From Vibrio chagasii (GTDB taxonomy: Bacteria > Pseudomonadota > Gammaproteobacteria > Enterobacterales > Vibrionaceae), in the NCBI RefSeq assembly GCF_024347355.1, contig NZ_AP025465.1, forward strand, positions 2,480,001 through 2,544,000: a DNA stretch of 64,000 nucleotides, given 5' to 3'. This document shows positions 27,840 through 37,577 of the stretch, piece after piece; the stretch's first letter is position 1, and each line of letters begins with the position of its first letter. Both the position numbers and the translations under genes were made by a program. A model generated the notes under the pieces. It had not been told where the DNA came from. It ran no database searches and saw nothing but the letters and a program-made list of their open reading frames with translations.

Positions 27840-30800
27840 CTAGTCTTCACTGTTTTCAGCAAACTTAGATGGAGACACACCAAAGTGATGTTTGAACCTT
27901 TGGCTGAAATAAGACGGGTCATTAAAGCCAGAGTCAAAAGCAACGTCTGATATCTTCTCTCCCGCGAGTAACCGCTCACACGCATGCTCCAAGCGAACCT
28001 CATTCAAATGTTCTTTAAAGGTCTTGTTATAAGCCATCTTAAAGCGCCTTTGTAAGCTTCTCTCAGACATAAATAGATACTTAGCAGCAGTAGCGGTACC
28101 AAACTCAGCATCAGCGTAGTGCTCACTAACAAGCTGAGACACTCGGTTCTTCCACTCTTGCTCTGCACTAAGCTTTAACTGCTCAGGTGAGGTATTAGCG
28201 AGCTTAATAGTCTCAATCTGCTCTATTGTACTGGTTTCGAGACTATCTAATACCTGATAGTCGATTGGCCAAGTAAGCTGAACCTTATTTTGGGAATCCG
28301 ACACAAAGGCATTGATTTCACCACCACTCTGATTCATCAGCAATGGCAACTTTTCTATGTTTAAGTCGGTCGACTTACCACTGTTGTCACTAATACTGGA
28401 AGTTAACTTAGGGAAAGGCATGCCATGATCTAAAATGGTAACGACCAAGTGTTCTTTCAGCTCCTCCACCATGACCACCATACTCTGCGACTTAAAGTTA
28501 CGCTTGATGATGCTCGCGATCAGGCTATTGAAGATGATGTCTAGATTAAAATACAGCAAAGAGACATGTCTATGTTTCGTCTCTACTTTTATCTCTAGCT
28601 CAATACCGGCTTTAGCTAAGTCTTCTTGCCACGCCTTAAGCACCGACTCCAAGATTAAGATCATATCGTAACCAACGGCACCACTACCTTGCCGGCGATT
28701 ACTCAATTGAGCCAAACCATTCTTTAACGCAAGAATCGGCGATTTACCTTGTTCATCACTCCAATTAGGGAGCATGGCTGCAACTTGGTTAACCTCTGAA
28801 GAGAGTTCGTCGGCTGTATGAGACACAAGCGCATTCTTAACCGATAACTGCTTCTTAAGTTGCAGATTAGTCGTCAGTAGTATCCGACTTTGGTGCCTCA
28901 ACTGATCAGTTTTCAAAGCTACTTGTGCTTTAAGATGTCTGTTGGCAAAAGTGACGTAACGCGAACGCCAAAAAACCAAAATGGTGACCACACAAATCAG
29001 TAAGATAAGAGAGCTCGCAGCAGCCCAATTACTGAGATACCAAGGTTCCGCTATAGAGAAGCTTTGATTGGTGGAGACAAAACGATAGTGTGAATCCTTT
29101 ACTGGCTTCACTTCGAGCGTATAATCTCCCGGAAGCAAGTGGTCGAGTGTTAATAAGCCACCTTCAAACTCACTCCAAGGTTCATCATCATTGAGTCGAT
29201 ACTCCATCGCAGGGGCAAATGTAGCAGGCAAAGTGCCTAGCTTAAAGCCAATCGATGAACCATAAGGGATCTCGGCTAAATCCGCGGCCTTCCCACCCAA
29301 TGATACGGTCTTTTGGTTAACACTTATCTTACTCAGCAATGCTCGGCTATGAGGCGTGGTAGATACCAACAACTCATTAGACAATGCACTCACCACACCA
29401 TACTTAGAACCTAAAACTAACCGTGAGGATTGATTCTCCTCACTATAAAAGAGTTCACATGCACCGGCCGCCAATTCATTGGTGATCAAGCCAAATGGTG
29501 AACCTATGTGCTTTTGCAGTTGACCATCCAGTCCATAATAGCTAAGTCCTTTTGAAGACCCCAACCACACACCATTCTCATCGCTAATCAGACAACTCGG
29601 ACTGATATTCTCTTCAACCAAGGCTATCTCTTCTATCATCGAACCATCGTAAGGGATCCGATAAACGCCATAACTACCCGCAAACCACTGAGAGCCATCA
29701 TTAGCTTTTTCTATATCAACCACTTTGCCAAATCGTTCGCTGGAACGACTAAAACTGATCCGTTTATCAACAAAGGAATAGAAGCCATGGTCGGTGCCGA
29801 TGTAGACGCGACCTTGTAAACCAATATTTAGATCTGTAATTTTTGCTGGCAGGAACTTATCCACCAACCAATCCATTCCGTAGCCCGTAAGCTCCATATG
29901 GTCGATCGATAATGAATAGAGGCTTTGACCAGAGGTCATCCAAAGGGTGTTATCACCTTGAAGAGCAAAATTCTCGATGTGGACGCCTTCAATGGCTCTT
30001 GGCAAATTCAGCGCTTCAAACTCCAACGTCTCGGTATTGAAGCTTATAATCCCTTCTTCGGTCGCCAACCAAATTGACCTACCAAAAACCTGAAAGTCCT
30101 GTACTGGTTTGGGATATACGCGCCTAGGCCTCTCTTCAGTTTCAGAATCAACGAGGTAGAGGCCCATCGAAGATGCCACCCAAGATAGATGCTCACCGAT
30201 TGGCTCAACTTTATTGATCACCATACTGCTGGAGTGCATGCCCATTCCGGTGAGTGGCGTTCTTGAGAATGTCTTACTAAACAAAGAAAAATACCGAATA
30301 CCGTTGTTGGTCGCGACCCACATCCCACCAGCATGATCGTTAATTAGTGAGTAAATTTTCTCGCCCGGTAACGAAAAGTCTTGGTTAGCAGCTTGTTCAA
30401 AACGAGTGATTTCGCCGGTAATAAAGTTGTAGCTAATCAAGCCGTGCTCAGTACCAATCCAATATTGATTCGTGGTTTCAGCAACAGAGAGCACATGCGA
30501 GCCATTGATCTTGGTCTCTTTCTCAGAATTAGCCAAATCAACAATCACAACACCATTTAATGTACCAATCAGTAATTCACGTCGCGCATTCGAAAAGTAC
30601 ACGGTCTCGATGTAGTGTTTATCGGAGGCTGCAACATGAGTAAATTCTTGATTTTCGGATAGGTAAGTGCCGGAACTGGTTGCCAATACCCATTTTGATA
30701 ATACCCACTCAGCATCATTAATCGTAATGTCGCTGCTGTTGTTGTATCGGTACAGTTTGAGAAGTGAATAGGTATTAAATTCTAACGACTGAGTATTATA

Positions 30801-31223
30801 GGTGTAGAAATTATTGCCGTCGGTCACCCAGATATAATTGTCAGAGGCACCAATATTGGTTATCTCTGAACCAGGGCTAAGGCTAAATGCAAGCTCGTTA
30901 CCAAGCCCAGGAGTATGTCGATATACCTCATTATCAAAAAACGTCCAAAACTCATCGTTCAGGAAAGCAACGCGTTCCGATGAGAACTGTAGCAGGCTGC
31001 CTTTTCGTGGTAGCAAAGCTCGACCATCGTAAAACAGGACTTTTCCATGCACATCATGGATCCAAAGCCCACCACCTGCGCCTAGATAGAGATTTTTAGC
31101 CGCGAGAAAATTCCCTTGCGCTTGAACAGGCAAAGGATAAAAGACAGACGGTGATGTATTTAACGCAAGAGCGCTAAATGAAATGCTCATTAGCATGAAC
31201 ATTCGGAAGACAATTCGATACAA
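27840..31223 (-). CDS. Transmembrane regulator: Reg_prop beta-propeller, Y_Y_Y, AraC HTH
   Basis: This is a 1127-residue protein. The order is an N-terminal signal or anchor (residues 1-21) and a large periplasmic propeller with Reg_prop-like repeats (about 40-640, for example MWVATNNGIRYFSLF and WIGTEHGLISYNFITGEI). A Y_Y_Y domain (about 650-725, ending DYTLEVKP) and one membrane helix at about 733-753 follow. Next are a coiled region with SHTADEL near 801, a region like a decayed HATPase domain (about 855-985), and a C-terminal AraC HTH (about 1025-1120, SERSLQRRFKMAYNKTFKEH then SDVAFDSGFNDPSYFSQRFK). No receiver domain is present and ATP-binding G boxes are not convincing. So it looks like a membrane one-component regulator rather than a hybrid kinase. 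Start TTG 31223, or ATG 31202. The signal is unknown. Confidence 0.88.
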   Translation of the reverse strand: MYRIVFRMFMLMSISFSALALNTSPSVFYPLPVQAQGNFLAAKNLYLGAGGGLWIHDVHGKVLFYDGRALLPRKGSLLQFSSERVAFLNDEFWTFFDNEVYRHTPGLGNELAFSLSPGSEITNIGASDNYIWVTDGNNFYTYNTQSLEFNTYSLLKLYRYNNSSDITINDAEWVLSKWVLATSSGTYLSENQEFTHVAASDKHYIETVYFSNARRELLIGTLNGVVIVDLANSEKETKINGSHVLSVAETTNQYWIGTEHGLISYNFITGEITRFEQAANQDFSLPGEKIYSLINDHAGGMWVATNNGIRYFSLFSKTFSRTPLTGMGMHSSSMVINKVEPIGEHLSWVASSMGLYLVDSETEERPRRVYPKPVQDFQVFGRSIWLATEEGIISFNTETLEFEALNLPRAIEGVHIENFALQGDNTLWMTSGQSLYSLSIDHMELTGYGMDWLVDKFLPAKITDLNIGLQGRVYIGTDHGFYSFVDKRISFSRSSERFGKVVDIEKANDGSQWFAGSYGVYRIPYDGSMIEEIALVEENISPSCLISDENGVWLGSSKGLSYYGLDGQLQKHIGSPFGLITNELAAGACELFYSEENQSSRLVLGSKYGVVSALSNELLVSTTPHSRALLSKISVNQKTVSLGGKAADLAEIPYGSSIGFKLGTLPATFAPAMEYRLNDDEPWSEFEGGLLTLDHLLPGDYTLEVKPVKDSHYRFVSTNQSFSIAEPWYLSNWAAASSLILLICVVTILVFWRSRYVTFANRHLKAQVALKTDQLRHQSRILLTTNLQLKKQLSVKNALVSHTADELSSEVNQVAAMLPNWSDEQGKSPILALKNGLAQLSNRRQGSGAVGYDMILILESVLKAWQEDLAKAGIELEIKVETKHRHVSLLYFNLDIIFNSLIASIIKRNFKSQSMVVMVEELKEHLVVTILDHGMPFPKLTSSISDNSGKSTDLNIEKLPLLMNQSGGEINAFVSDSQNKVQLTWPIDYQVLDSLETSTIEQIETIKLANTSPEQLKLSAEQEWKNRVSQLVSEHYADAEFGTATAAKYLFMSERSLQRRFKMAYNKTFKEHLNEVRLEHACERLLAGEKISDVAFDSGFNDPSYFSQRFKHHFGVSPSKFAENSED

Positions 31224-31399
31224 CTTCTAATCCTGAACAGCAACAACGTATGAAGTTTCGGCTACCGCAATGTCTTAACCTGCTCGACCAGAAACTGAGT
31301 TTTTTTGTGCTTATTATTATCTTTCCATTTTAGCGGAAATCTACGAAGGAGAAAGAAGGTTTATTGTTTGTTGAAAGGTTTTATCTTAGCGGTCACGAA

Positions 31400-31420
31400 A
31401 ATGCCGCAAAAAGCGGCATT
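31400..31420 (-). terminator. znuA terminator
   Basis: AATGCCGC pairs with GCGGCATT around AAAAA. On the minus strand it is followed by TTTTCG. It lies 50 bases past the znuA stop. Confidence 0.75.
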
Positions 31421-31470
31421 ATTCATAATCATATAGAGAGCAAAGTAGAGTAAAAGTTACTTACTATTGA

Positions 31471-32361
31471 TTACTTTGCACTTAGACAGCTTGCGTAGCT
31501 ATCGGTAAGTTGCTGAAGAAAATCGAAATAACTTCCACTCTTCACTTCAACTGTAGAACCAATTGGGTCTAATTGACCTTGTTTCGCATTGCTTCCTCGA
31601 GTCACCGAGTCAATTACAGCCGGTGTAAATTGAGGCTCAGAAAACACACATTGAACGTTTTCACGTACTATTGTCTTCTTAATCGCAATCAAGCTTTTTG
31701 CACCCGGTTTACGCTCTGGGCTTACTGTAAAATGACCTAAGTTATTTAGGCCAAATTCTTCTTCATAGTAACCATACGCATCGTGGAAAACGTAGTAGCC
31801 TTTGTTTTTCACTGGAGCCAGTTGCTCGCGAATAGACTGCTGTTTCTCTTTCAATGCAATCAGGAATGAATCTAGATTCTCTTGATACGCCATTGCATTA
31901 TCTGGGTCAGTTTCAATTAGCTTATCTGAAATGTACTTAGCAGCTACTTCCACTTGATCGATGCCTAACCAAAAGTGTGGGTCATGGCTGCCATGATGGT
32001 GCCCTTCATGTGCACCGTGATCATGCTCTTCATGACCAAACTCTCGTAAGTTGATACCAGGGATTTTACCGATTTCGATAACGTTATCATTCGATTCAAT
32101 CACCTTAGTCAGAAACGCTTCTAAGTCAGGGCCAAACCAAACAACCATGTCTGCACTGTGAACTTTTTTGACATCAGACGGTTTAAGCGCATAATCGTGC
32201 GGCGAAGCATTGCTGTTCATCAACACATCCGGTTCACTAACGCCTTGCGTTAATTCTGTCACAATCATTTGAATTGGTTTGAAGCTTGTTAGAATGGTAT
32301 TAGCACTTGCAACACTTGGCGCTAAAAGCAAAGTAGCAAGTATATAAGATGAACGTGACAT
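31471..32361 (-). CDS. znuA: Zinc ABC transporter periplasmic binding protein
   Basis: ZnuA captures Zn2+ in the periplasm and delivers it to ZnuB. The 296 residues have a signal peptide (ILATLLLAPSVASA, cut near residue 20) and the cluster A-I fold. Metal ligands are seen in MNSNASPHDYALKPSDV (His near 54), in the DPHFWLGI segment after the His-rich loop (near 128-135), in FHDAYGYYEEEFGL and FTVSPE near 192, and Asp in QLDPIGS near 265. A histidine-rich loop around residues 108-128 (HEEHDHGAHEGHHHGSHDPH) is the zinc-sensing or zinc-delivering flap usual in ZnuA. It is divergent from znuCB. Confidence 0.96.
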   Translation of the reverse strand: MSRSSYILATLLLAPSVASANTILTSFKPIQMIVTELTQGVSEPDVLMNSNASPHDYALKPSDVKKVHSADMVVWFGPDLEAFLTKVIESNDNVIEIGKIPGINLREFGHEEHDHGAHEGHHHGSHDPHFWLGIDQVEVAAKYISDKLIETDPDNAMAYQENLDSFLIALKEKQQSIREQLAPVKNKGYYVFHDAYGYYEEEFGLNNLGHFTVSPERKPGAKSLIAIKKTIVRENVQCVFSEPQFTPAVIDSVTRGSNAKQGQLDPIGSTVEVKSGSYFDFLQQLTDSYASCLSAK

Positions 32362-32400
32362 AATTCCTCGATAATAGAAAAGTAGCTTAGGCTTGAGGTA

Positions 32401-32419
32401 AATGTTACATTATAACATT
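32401..32419. promoter_or_regulatory. Zur box between znuA and znuC
   Basis: AATGTTACATTATAACATT is an almost perfect palindrome (AATGTTA with TAACATT) and matches the gammaproteobacterial Zur operator core TGTTATANTATAACA. It lies 40 bases before znuA and 26 before znuC, so one site can control both directions. Confidence 0.85.
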
Positions 32420-32444
32420 AGCGAATTGCAAATGAGTTCTATTC

Positions 32445-33227
32445 ATGGATAACTTAATCCAACTAGATTCTGTGAGCGTCGAGTTTGACGGTCGAAAAGT
32501 CCTAGACAATATCTCTCTAAATTTAGAGCGTGGCAGAATCACTACCCTAATTGGGCCAAACGGTGCGGGAAAATCAACCCTAGTAAAAGTACTACTTGGG
32601 CTCCAACACAAATACTCTGGAAAGATTACCAAATCAAAAAAACTAAAAATTGGTTATGTTCCTCAAAAGCTAAAGCTGAATGATTCTCTGCCTCTCAATG
32701 TAGAGCGTTTCCTTAAGCTCACCGGTAGATTCAGTAAACAAGAGATCTTGGAAGCTCTAAAACTCGTTGGCGCTGAGCATCTGATGAAAAGCAACATGCA
32801 TCAGCTATCAGGTGGTGAAAACCAACGCGTACTAATTGCTCGTTCTCTCTTGAGAAGGCCAGACCTATTGGTTCTTGATGAACCTGCACAAGGCGTAGAT
32901 GTACAAGGTCAAATCGATCTCTACGAACTGATTGATTCTATTCGTCACCGCTTTGGCTGTGCAGTCTTTATGGTTTCACACGACTTACATTTAGTGATGG
33001 CAAAAACAGACGACGTGATCTGTTTACACCACCACATCTGTTGTTCAGGTGCGCCTGCAGATATCAAGCATCACCCTTCTTACATCGCCCTATTCGGTAC
33101 CGCGGTGCAAGAGAGCTTGGCGTTCTACCATCACCAACATGACCACCATCACCATGACTTAGCAGGCCAGCCTGTATCTGGAGATGTACATGACTGCTCT
33201 AACCATAAACACGGACATCACCACTAA
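32445..33227 (+). CDS. znuC: Zinc ABC transporter ATPase with His-rich tail
   Basis: The 260-residue ATPase has Walker [19 protein letters not shown] near residues 36-53, the signature [14 protein letters not shown] near 121, and Walker [13 protein letters not shown] near 141. The C-terminal 40 residues are histidine rich ([10 protein letters not shown] then [12 protein letters not shown]), longer than in E. coli ZnuC. The tail could bind zinc in the cytoplasm, which is an inference. The stop overlaps the znuB start by one base. Confidence 0.95.
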   Translation: MDNLIQLDSVSVEFDGRKVLDNISLNLERGRITTLIGPNGAGKSTLVKVLLGLQHKYSGKITKSKKLKIGYVPQKLKLNDSLPLNVERFLKLTGRFSKQEILEALKLVGAEHLMKSNMHQLSGGENQRVLIARSLLRRPDLLVLDEPAQGVDVQGQIDLYELIDSIRHRFGCAVFMVSHDLHLVMAKTDDVICLHHHICCSGAPADIKHHPSYIALFGTAVQESLAFYHHQHDHHHHDLAGQPVSGDVHDCSNHKHGHHH

Positions 33228-34012
33228 TGCTTGAGTTTCTTTTACCTTCTATTCTCGCTGGCCTAGGCATTGCGCTTATTGCAGGTCCACTCGGGTCGTT
33301 CGTAGTGTGGCGTAAGATGGCGTACTTTGGTGACACATTGGCTCACGCATCGTTAATGGGTTTAGCGCTTGGTTTCCTATTCAATATTAATCTTTATTTC
33401 GCGCTGCTGATTTGCTGCTTGATGTTGGCTGTACTCCTAGTAACACTCCAAAAACAGAAGCTTGTTGCCACCGACACCCTACTCGGCATTCTTGCACACA
33501 GTGCGCTATCACTAGGCTTAGTCGCAGTTAGCTTTCTCGATAACGTTCGTGTCGACCTGATGAGCTACCTATTTGGTGACCTGCTTGCCGTTTCCCCGAC
33601 AGATTTAATGTTCATTTATGCAGGTGCGGCTGTCATTGGACTGGTGTTAACTATCTTTTGGCGACCGCTGTTATCGACAACGGTAAACGAAGATCTTGCA
33701 GCGGTTGATGGTATCAACATTGATTTAATGCGTCTGATTCTAATGTTACTGGTCGGCATCGTGATTGCTGTTGGTATGAAGTTTGTTGGTGCGTTAATCA
33801 TGACATCATTACTGATTATCCCTGCAGCAACAGCAAGAAAGTTCTCAAGTACACCTGAGCAGATGGCATTCTTTGCTTCAATTATTGGCTCAGTCGCAGT
33901 ATGTGGTGGGTTGAGCCTATCTTGGTTCTACGACACACCAGCAGGCCCATCTGTAGTGATTAGTGCTGCTACGATGTTTATGTTGTCTCAGATGGTTAAG
34001 AGCCGAGCTTAA
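33227..34012 (+). CDS. znuB: Zinc ABC transporter permease
   Basis: This is a 261-residue inner-membrane protein of the ABC-3 family with about eight hydrophobic segments. It begins [20 protein letters not shown]. Typical blocks are [20 protein letters not shown] near residue 25 and [20 protein letters not shown] near 185. It pairs with ZnuC and ZnuA. Translation is coupled to znuC by the TAATG overlap. A shared terminator follows. Confidence 0.96.
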   Translation: MLEFLLPSILAGLGIALIAGPLGSFVVWRKMAYFGDTLAHASLMGLALGFLFNINLYFALLICCLMLAVLLVTLQKQKLVATDTLLGILAHSALSLGLVAVSFLDNVRVDLMSYLFGDLLAVSPTDLMFIYAGAAVIGLVLTIFWRPLLSTTVNEDLAAVDGINIDLMRLILMLLVGIVIAVGMKFVGALIMTSLLIIPAATARKFSSTPEQMAFFASIIGSVAVCGGLSLSWFYDTPAGPSVVISAATMFMLSQMVKSRA

Positions 34013-34050
34013 CGTTACGCTCTCGCATCGCGCATCTAAAAAAACATACA

Positions 34051-34082
34051 AAAAAGGCTTGGTCATCGACCAAGCCTTTTTA
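34051..34082. terminator. Two-way terminator between znuB and sucD
   Basis: AAAAAGGCTTGGTC pairs with GACCAAGCCTTTTT, with a short ATC-type loop. It ends both convergent operons. Confidence 0.93.
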
Positions 34083-34105
34083 TTATTTATCGCTTAAAGC
34101 ACTGA

Positions 34106-34978
34106 TTACCAACCAGTAATCTCACGTAGACCTTTACCGATGTCAGCAAGAGACTTAACTGTCTTAACGCCTGCTGCTTCTAGTGCTGCGAATTTGTCTT
34201 CAGCAGTACCTTTACCGCCAGAGATGATTGCGCCAGCGTGGCCCATACGTTTACCTGGAGGAGCAGTAACACCTGCGATGTAAGAAACAACTGGCTTAGT
34301 TACGTTCTCTTTGATGAACGCCGCCGCTTCTTCTTCCGCGGTACCACCGATCTCACCAATCATTACGATTGCTTCAGTCTCAGGGTCTTCTTGGAACAGT
34401 TTTAGGATATCAATGAAGTTTGAGCCTGGGATTGGGTCACCACCGATACCAACACATGTAGACTGACCGAAGCCTTCGTCTGTTGTTTGCTTAACTGCTT
34501 CGTAAGTAAGAGTTCCTGAACGAGATACGATACCTACTTTACCTTTCTTGTGAATGTGACCAGGCATGATACCAATCTTACACTCGTCTGGAGTGATAAG
34601 ACCTGGACAGTTAGGACCGATCATGCGAACGCCAGTTTCTTCTAGCTTCACTTTAACGTCGATCATATCTGTCGTTGGGATACCTTCAGTGATCGTTACG
34701 ATCAGCTCGATACCTGCGTCGATCGCTTCAAGGATTGCATCTTTACAGAAAGGTGCTGGTACGTAGATAACTGTTGCCGTTGCGCCAGTCACTTCTACTG
34801 CTTCACGTACTGTGTTGAATACAGGAAGACCAAGGTGAGTTTGACCACCTTTACCTGGAGATACACCACCAACCATTTGCGTACCGTATGCGATAGCTTG
34901 CTCTGAGTGGAATGTACCTTGACCGCCAGTGAAACCCTGACAGATTACTTTAGTGTCTTTGTTAATTAGTACAGACAT
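34106..34978 (-). CDS. sucD: Succinyl-CoA synthetase alpha subunit
   Basis: With SucC it converts succinyl-CoA to succinate with NDP phosphorylation. The 290 residues have the CoA-binding domain ([20 protein letters not shown] near residue 13). The phosphorylated histidine is in [16 protein letters not shown] near residue 246. It is the last gene of the sdhCDAB-sucABCD run. The start overlaps the sucC stop by one base. Confidence 0.97.
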   Translation of the reverse strand: MSVLINKDTKVICQGFTGGQGTFHSEQAIAYGTQMVGGVSPGKGGQTHLGLPVFNTVREAVEVTGATATVIYVPAPFCKDAILEAIDAGIELIVTITEGIPTTDMIDVKVKLEETGVRMIGPNCPGLITPDECKIGIMPGHIHKKGKVGIVSRSGTLTYEAVKQTTDEGFGQSTCVGIGGDPIPGSNFIDILKLFQEDPETEAIVMIGEIGGTAEEEAAAFIKENVTKPVVSYIAGVTAPPGKRMGHAGAIISGGKGTAEDKFAALEAAGVKTVKSLADIGKGLREITGW

Positions 34979-36144
34979 TATTTCGCCTCCGCAGCAGCAA
35001 CAACTTTCTGAGCAGCATCTGTTAGAGATTCAGCTGCAATGATATCAACATCAGAATTAGCAAGTACTTCACGACCTAGGTCTGCGTTAGTACCTTCTAG
35101 ACGAACAACTACAGGAACTGTTACGCCTACTTCTTTAACCGCACCGATAATACCTTCAGCGATCATGTCACAACGTACGATGCCACCGAAGATGTTTACT
35201 AGTACTGCGCTAACATTGTCATCAGAAAGGATGATCTTGAATGCTTCAGCTACACGCTCTTTAGTTGCGCCGCCGCCTACATCAAGGAAGTTTGCTGGTT
35301 TGCCGCCGTGTAGGTTAACGATATCCATCGTACCCATTGCTAGACCTGCACCGTTAACCATACAGCCAACATTACCATCTAATGCTACGTAGTTTAGTTC
35401 CCACTGTGCTGCGTGTGCTTCGCGCTCATCTTCTTGAGATGGATCGTGCATTTCACGTAGTTTAGGCTGACGGTACATCGCGTTTGAGTCGATGTTGATC
35501 TTGCCATCTAGACAAAGAAGGTTGCCTTCACCAGTGATTACTAGTGGGTTGATTTCCAGTAGAGCTAGGTCGTACTGAGCGAACATTTCACCAAGACCCA
35601 TGAAGATCTTAACGAACTGTTTGATTTGATCGCCAACTAGACCAAGTTTGAACGCCAGTTCACGGCCTTGGTAAGCTTGAGGACCTACTAGAGGATCGAT
35701 CGCAGATTGGTGAATCAACTCTGGAGTTTCTTCAGCGATTTTCTCGATGTCCACACCGCCTTCAGTTGACGCCATGAATACAATTTTACGAGTTGCGCGG
35801 TCAACAACAGCGCCTAGGTAAAGTTCGTTAGCGATGTTAGACGCTTCTTCAACTAGGATCTTAGTTACAGGCTGACCATTTGCGTCTGTTTGGTAAGTCA
35901 CTAGGTTTTTACCTAGCCACTTTTGTGCAAACTCTTTAACGCCTTCTTTTGTGTCGTGTAGCTCTACGCCGCCCGCTTTACCACGGCCACCAGCGTGTAC
36001 TTGACACTTAACAACTTTTTTCTCAGTTGAGATACGACCAGCAGCCTCGAAAGCTTCTTGTGCTGTATCACATGCGAAGCCTTCTGGTACAGGCAAACCG
36101 AATTCTGCAAACAGCTGTTTGGCTTGGTATTCATGCAAATTCAT
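34978..36144 (-). CDS. sucC: Succinyl-CoA synthetase beta subunit
   Basis: This is the ATP-grasp nucleotide-binding subunit (388 residues, same as E. coli). It opens [34 protein letters not shown] near residue 50 is the nucleotide-binding loop. [20 protein letters not shown] near residue 255 and [13 protein letters not shown] near 320 belong to the ligase domain. It lies after a 206-base gap from sucB, so it may also have its own promoter. Confidence 0.97.
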   Translation of the reverse strand: MNLHEYQAKQLFAEFGLPVPEGFACDTAQEAFEAAGRISTEKKVVKCQVHAGGRGKAGGVELHDTKEGVKEFAQKWLGKNLVTYQTDANGQPVTKILVEEASNIANELYLGAVVDRATRKIVFMASTEGGVDIEKIAEETPELIHQSAIDPLVGPQAYQGRELAFKLGLVGDQIKQFVKIFMGLGEMFAQYDLALLEINPLVITGEGNLLCLDGKINIDSNAMYRQPKLREMHDPSQEDEREAHAAQWELNYVALDGNVGCMVNGAGLAMGTMDIVNLHGGKPANFLDVGGGATKERVAEAFKIILSDDNVSAVLVNIFGGIVRCDMIAEGIIGAVKEVGVTVPVVVRLEGTNADLGREVLANSDVDIIAAESLTDAAQKVVAAAEAK

Positions 36145-36310
36145 TTTGATATTCCGTTTATTTTCCCTTAAGGGATTATTATTTCCATAACGACACAGTT
36201 ACCTGTGTTACGTCTGTAGGGTCTTCTCAAATCAACTGCTGTCCATTTTGTAATGGCTTAACAGCTCAAGTGAAGGCCAGGTGTTGAGCAGCCTAGCCTT
36301 TGAAACTTTT

Positions 36311-36341
36311 AACGTCTAGCTAACTGGGTTAACTAGACGTT
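36311..36341. other. Inverted repeat in the sucB-sucC spacer
   Basis: AACGTCTAG(C)TAA pairs with TTA(A)CTAGACGTT around a short loop, immediately after the sucB stop. No long U tract follows on the minus strand, so it may be an RNA-stabilising or processing hairpin that separates sucAB from sucCD, or a partial terminator. Confidence 0.5.
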
Positions 36342-36350
36342 TTAGCGATA

Positions 36351-37556
36351 CTAAACGTCTAATAGCAGACGTGCAGGATCTTCTAGAAGCTCTTTGATGG
36401 TCACTAGGAAGCCAACTGATTCACGGCCATCGATTAGACGGTGGTCGTAAGAAAGCGCTAGGTACATCATTGGTAGAATTTCTACTTTGCCGTCAACAGC
36501 CATTGGACGTTCTTGGATTTTGTGCATACCCAGGATTGCCGCTTGAGGCGGGTTGATGATTGGCGTAGACATTAGAGAGCCAAATACACCACCGTTTGTG
36601 ATAGTGAAGTTACCACCCATTAGCTCATCAACAGTTAGCTTGCCATCACGGCCTTTGATCGCTAGCTCTTTGATGCCTTTTTCGATGTCAGCGAAACCTA
36701 GTGTGTCACAGTCTTTTAGAACTGGAGTCACTAGACCACGTGGCGTAGATACTGCCATGCTGATATCGAAGTAGTTATGGTAAACGATATCATCACCGTC
36801 GATAGATGCGTTTACTTCTGGGTAACGCTTAAGCGCTTCAGTTACCGCTTTCACGTAGAAAGACATGAAACCAAGACGCGTGTCGTGACGCTTCTCGAAT
36901 TGGTCTTTGTACTGCTTACGAAGGTCCATGATTGGCTTCATGTTTACTTCGTTGAAAGTCGTTAGCATTGCAGTGCTGTTCTTCGCTTCTAGAAGACGGT
37001 TTGCTACTGTCTTACGTAGGCGAGTCATAGGCACGCGCTTCTGGCTACGAGCTGCCGCTGGCGCTTCAACCGCTGGTGCAGCTGCTGCCGGCGCCGCTTT
37101 CGCTGCCGCTAGGTGTGCGTCAATGTCTTCACGAGTAATACGACCACCAACACCAGTGCCTTTAACGTCAGCTGGTTGTAGGTTGTGTTCAGCTAGAAGG
37201 CGACGTACAGCTGGGCTTAGTGCGTCATTGCTCTCTTCTGTTAGCGCCGCTTTGTGACGCTTATCAGGAGATGCTTCTGTTTCTTCTGTTGTATCAGTCG
37301 TTGGCTCACCTGCAACCGCGCCAGGCTTCAACTTAGCAATAAGCTGCTTAGAAAGTACCGTAGCACCTTCGTCTTCAATAATCGCTTCCAGAACACCCGC
37401 TTCAGGAGCTGGTACTTCTAGAACTACTTTATCTGTTTCGATATCTACAATGACTTCATCACGTGCAACCGCTTCGCCTGGTTTTTTGTGCCAAGTAGCA
37501 ACTGTTGCATCAGCCACAGATTCAGGTAAATCTGGAACCAGAATTTCAATTGTCAT
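36351..37556 (-). CDS. sucB: 2-oxoglutarate dehydrogenase E2 (succinyltransferase)
   Basis: This is the 401-residue core of the 2-oxoglutarate dehydrogenase complex. It has an N-terminal lipoyl domain with the modified lysine in [12 protein letters not shown] near residue 44. Then come an Ala/Pro-rich linker, the E1/E3-binding domain ([29 protein letters not shown]), a second linker and the catalytic domain ending in [16 protein letters not shown] with the catalytic His and Asp. It follows sucA with a 21-base gap. Confidence 0.98.
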   Translation of the reverse strand: MTIEILVPDLPESVADATVATWHKKPGEAVARDEVIVDIETDKVVLEVPAPEAGVLEAIIEDEGATVLSKQLIAKLKPGAVAGEPTTDTTEETEASPDKRHKAALTEESNDALSPAVRRLLAEHNLQPADVKGTGVGGRITREDIDAHLAAAKAAPAAAAPAVEAPAAARSQKRVPMTRLRKTVANRLLEAKNSTAMLTTFNEVNMKPIMDLRKQYKDQFEKRHDTRLGFMSFYVKAVTEALKRYPEVNASIDGDDIVYHNYFDISMAVSTPRGLVTPVLKDCDTLGFADIEKGIKELAIKGRDGKLTVDELMGGNFTITNGGVFGSLMSTPIINPPQAAILGMHKIQERPMAVDGKVEILPMMYLALSYDHRLIDGRESVGFLVTIKELLEDPARLLLDV

Positions 37557-37577
37557 GTCTGTATTTTCCTTTTACTT

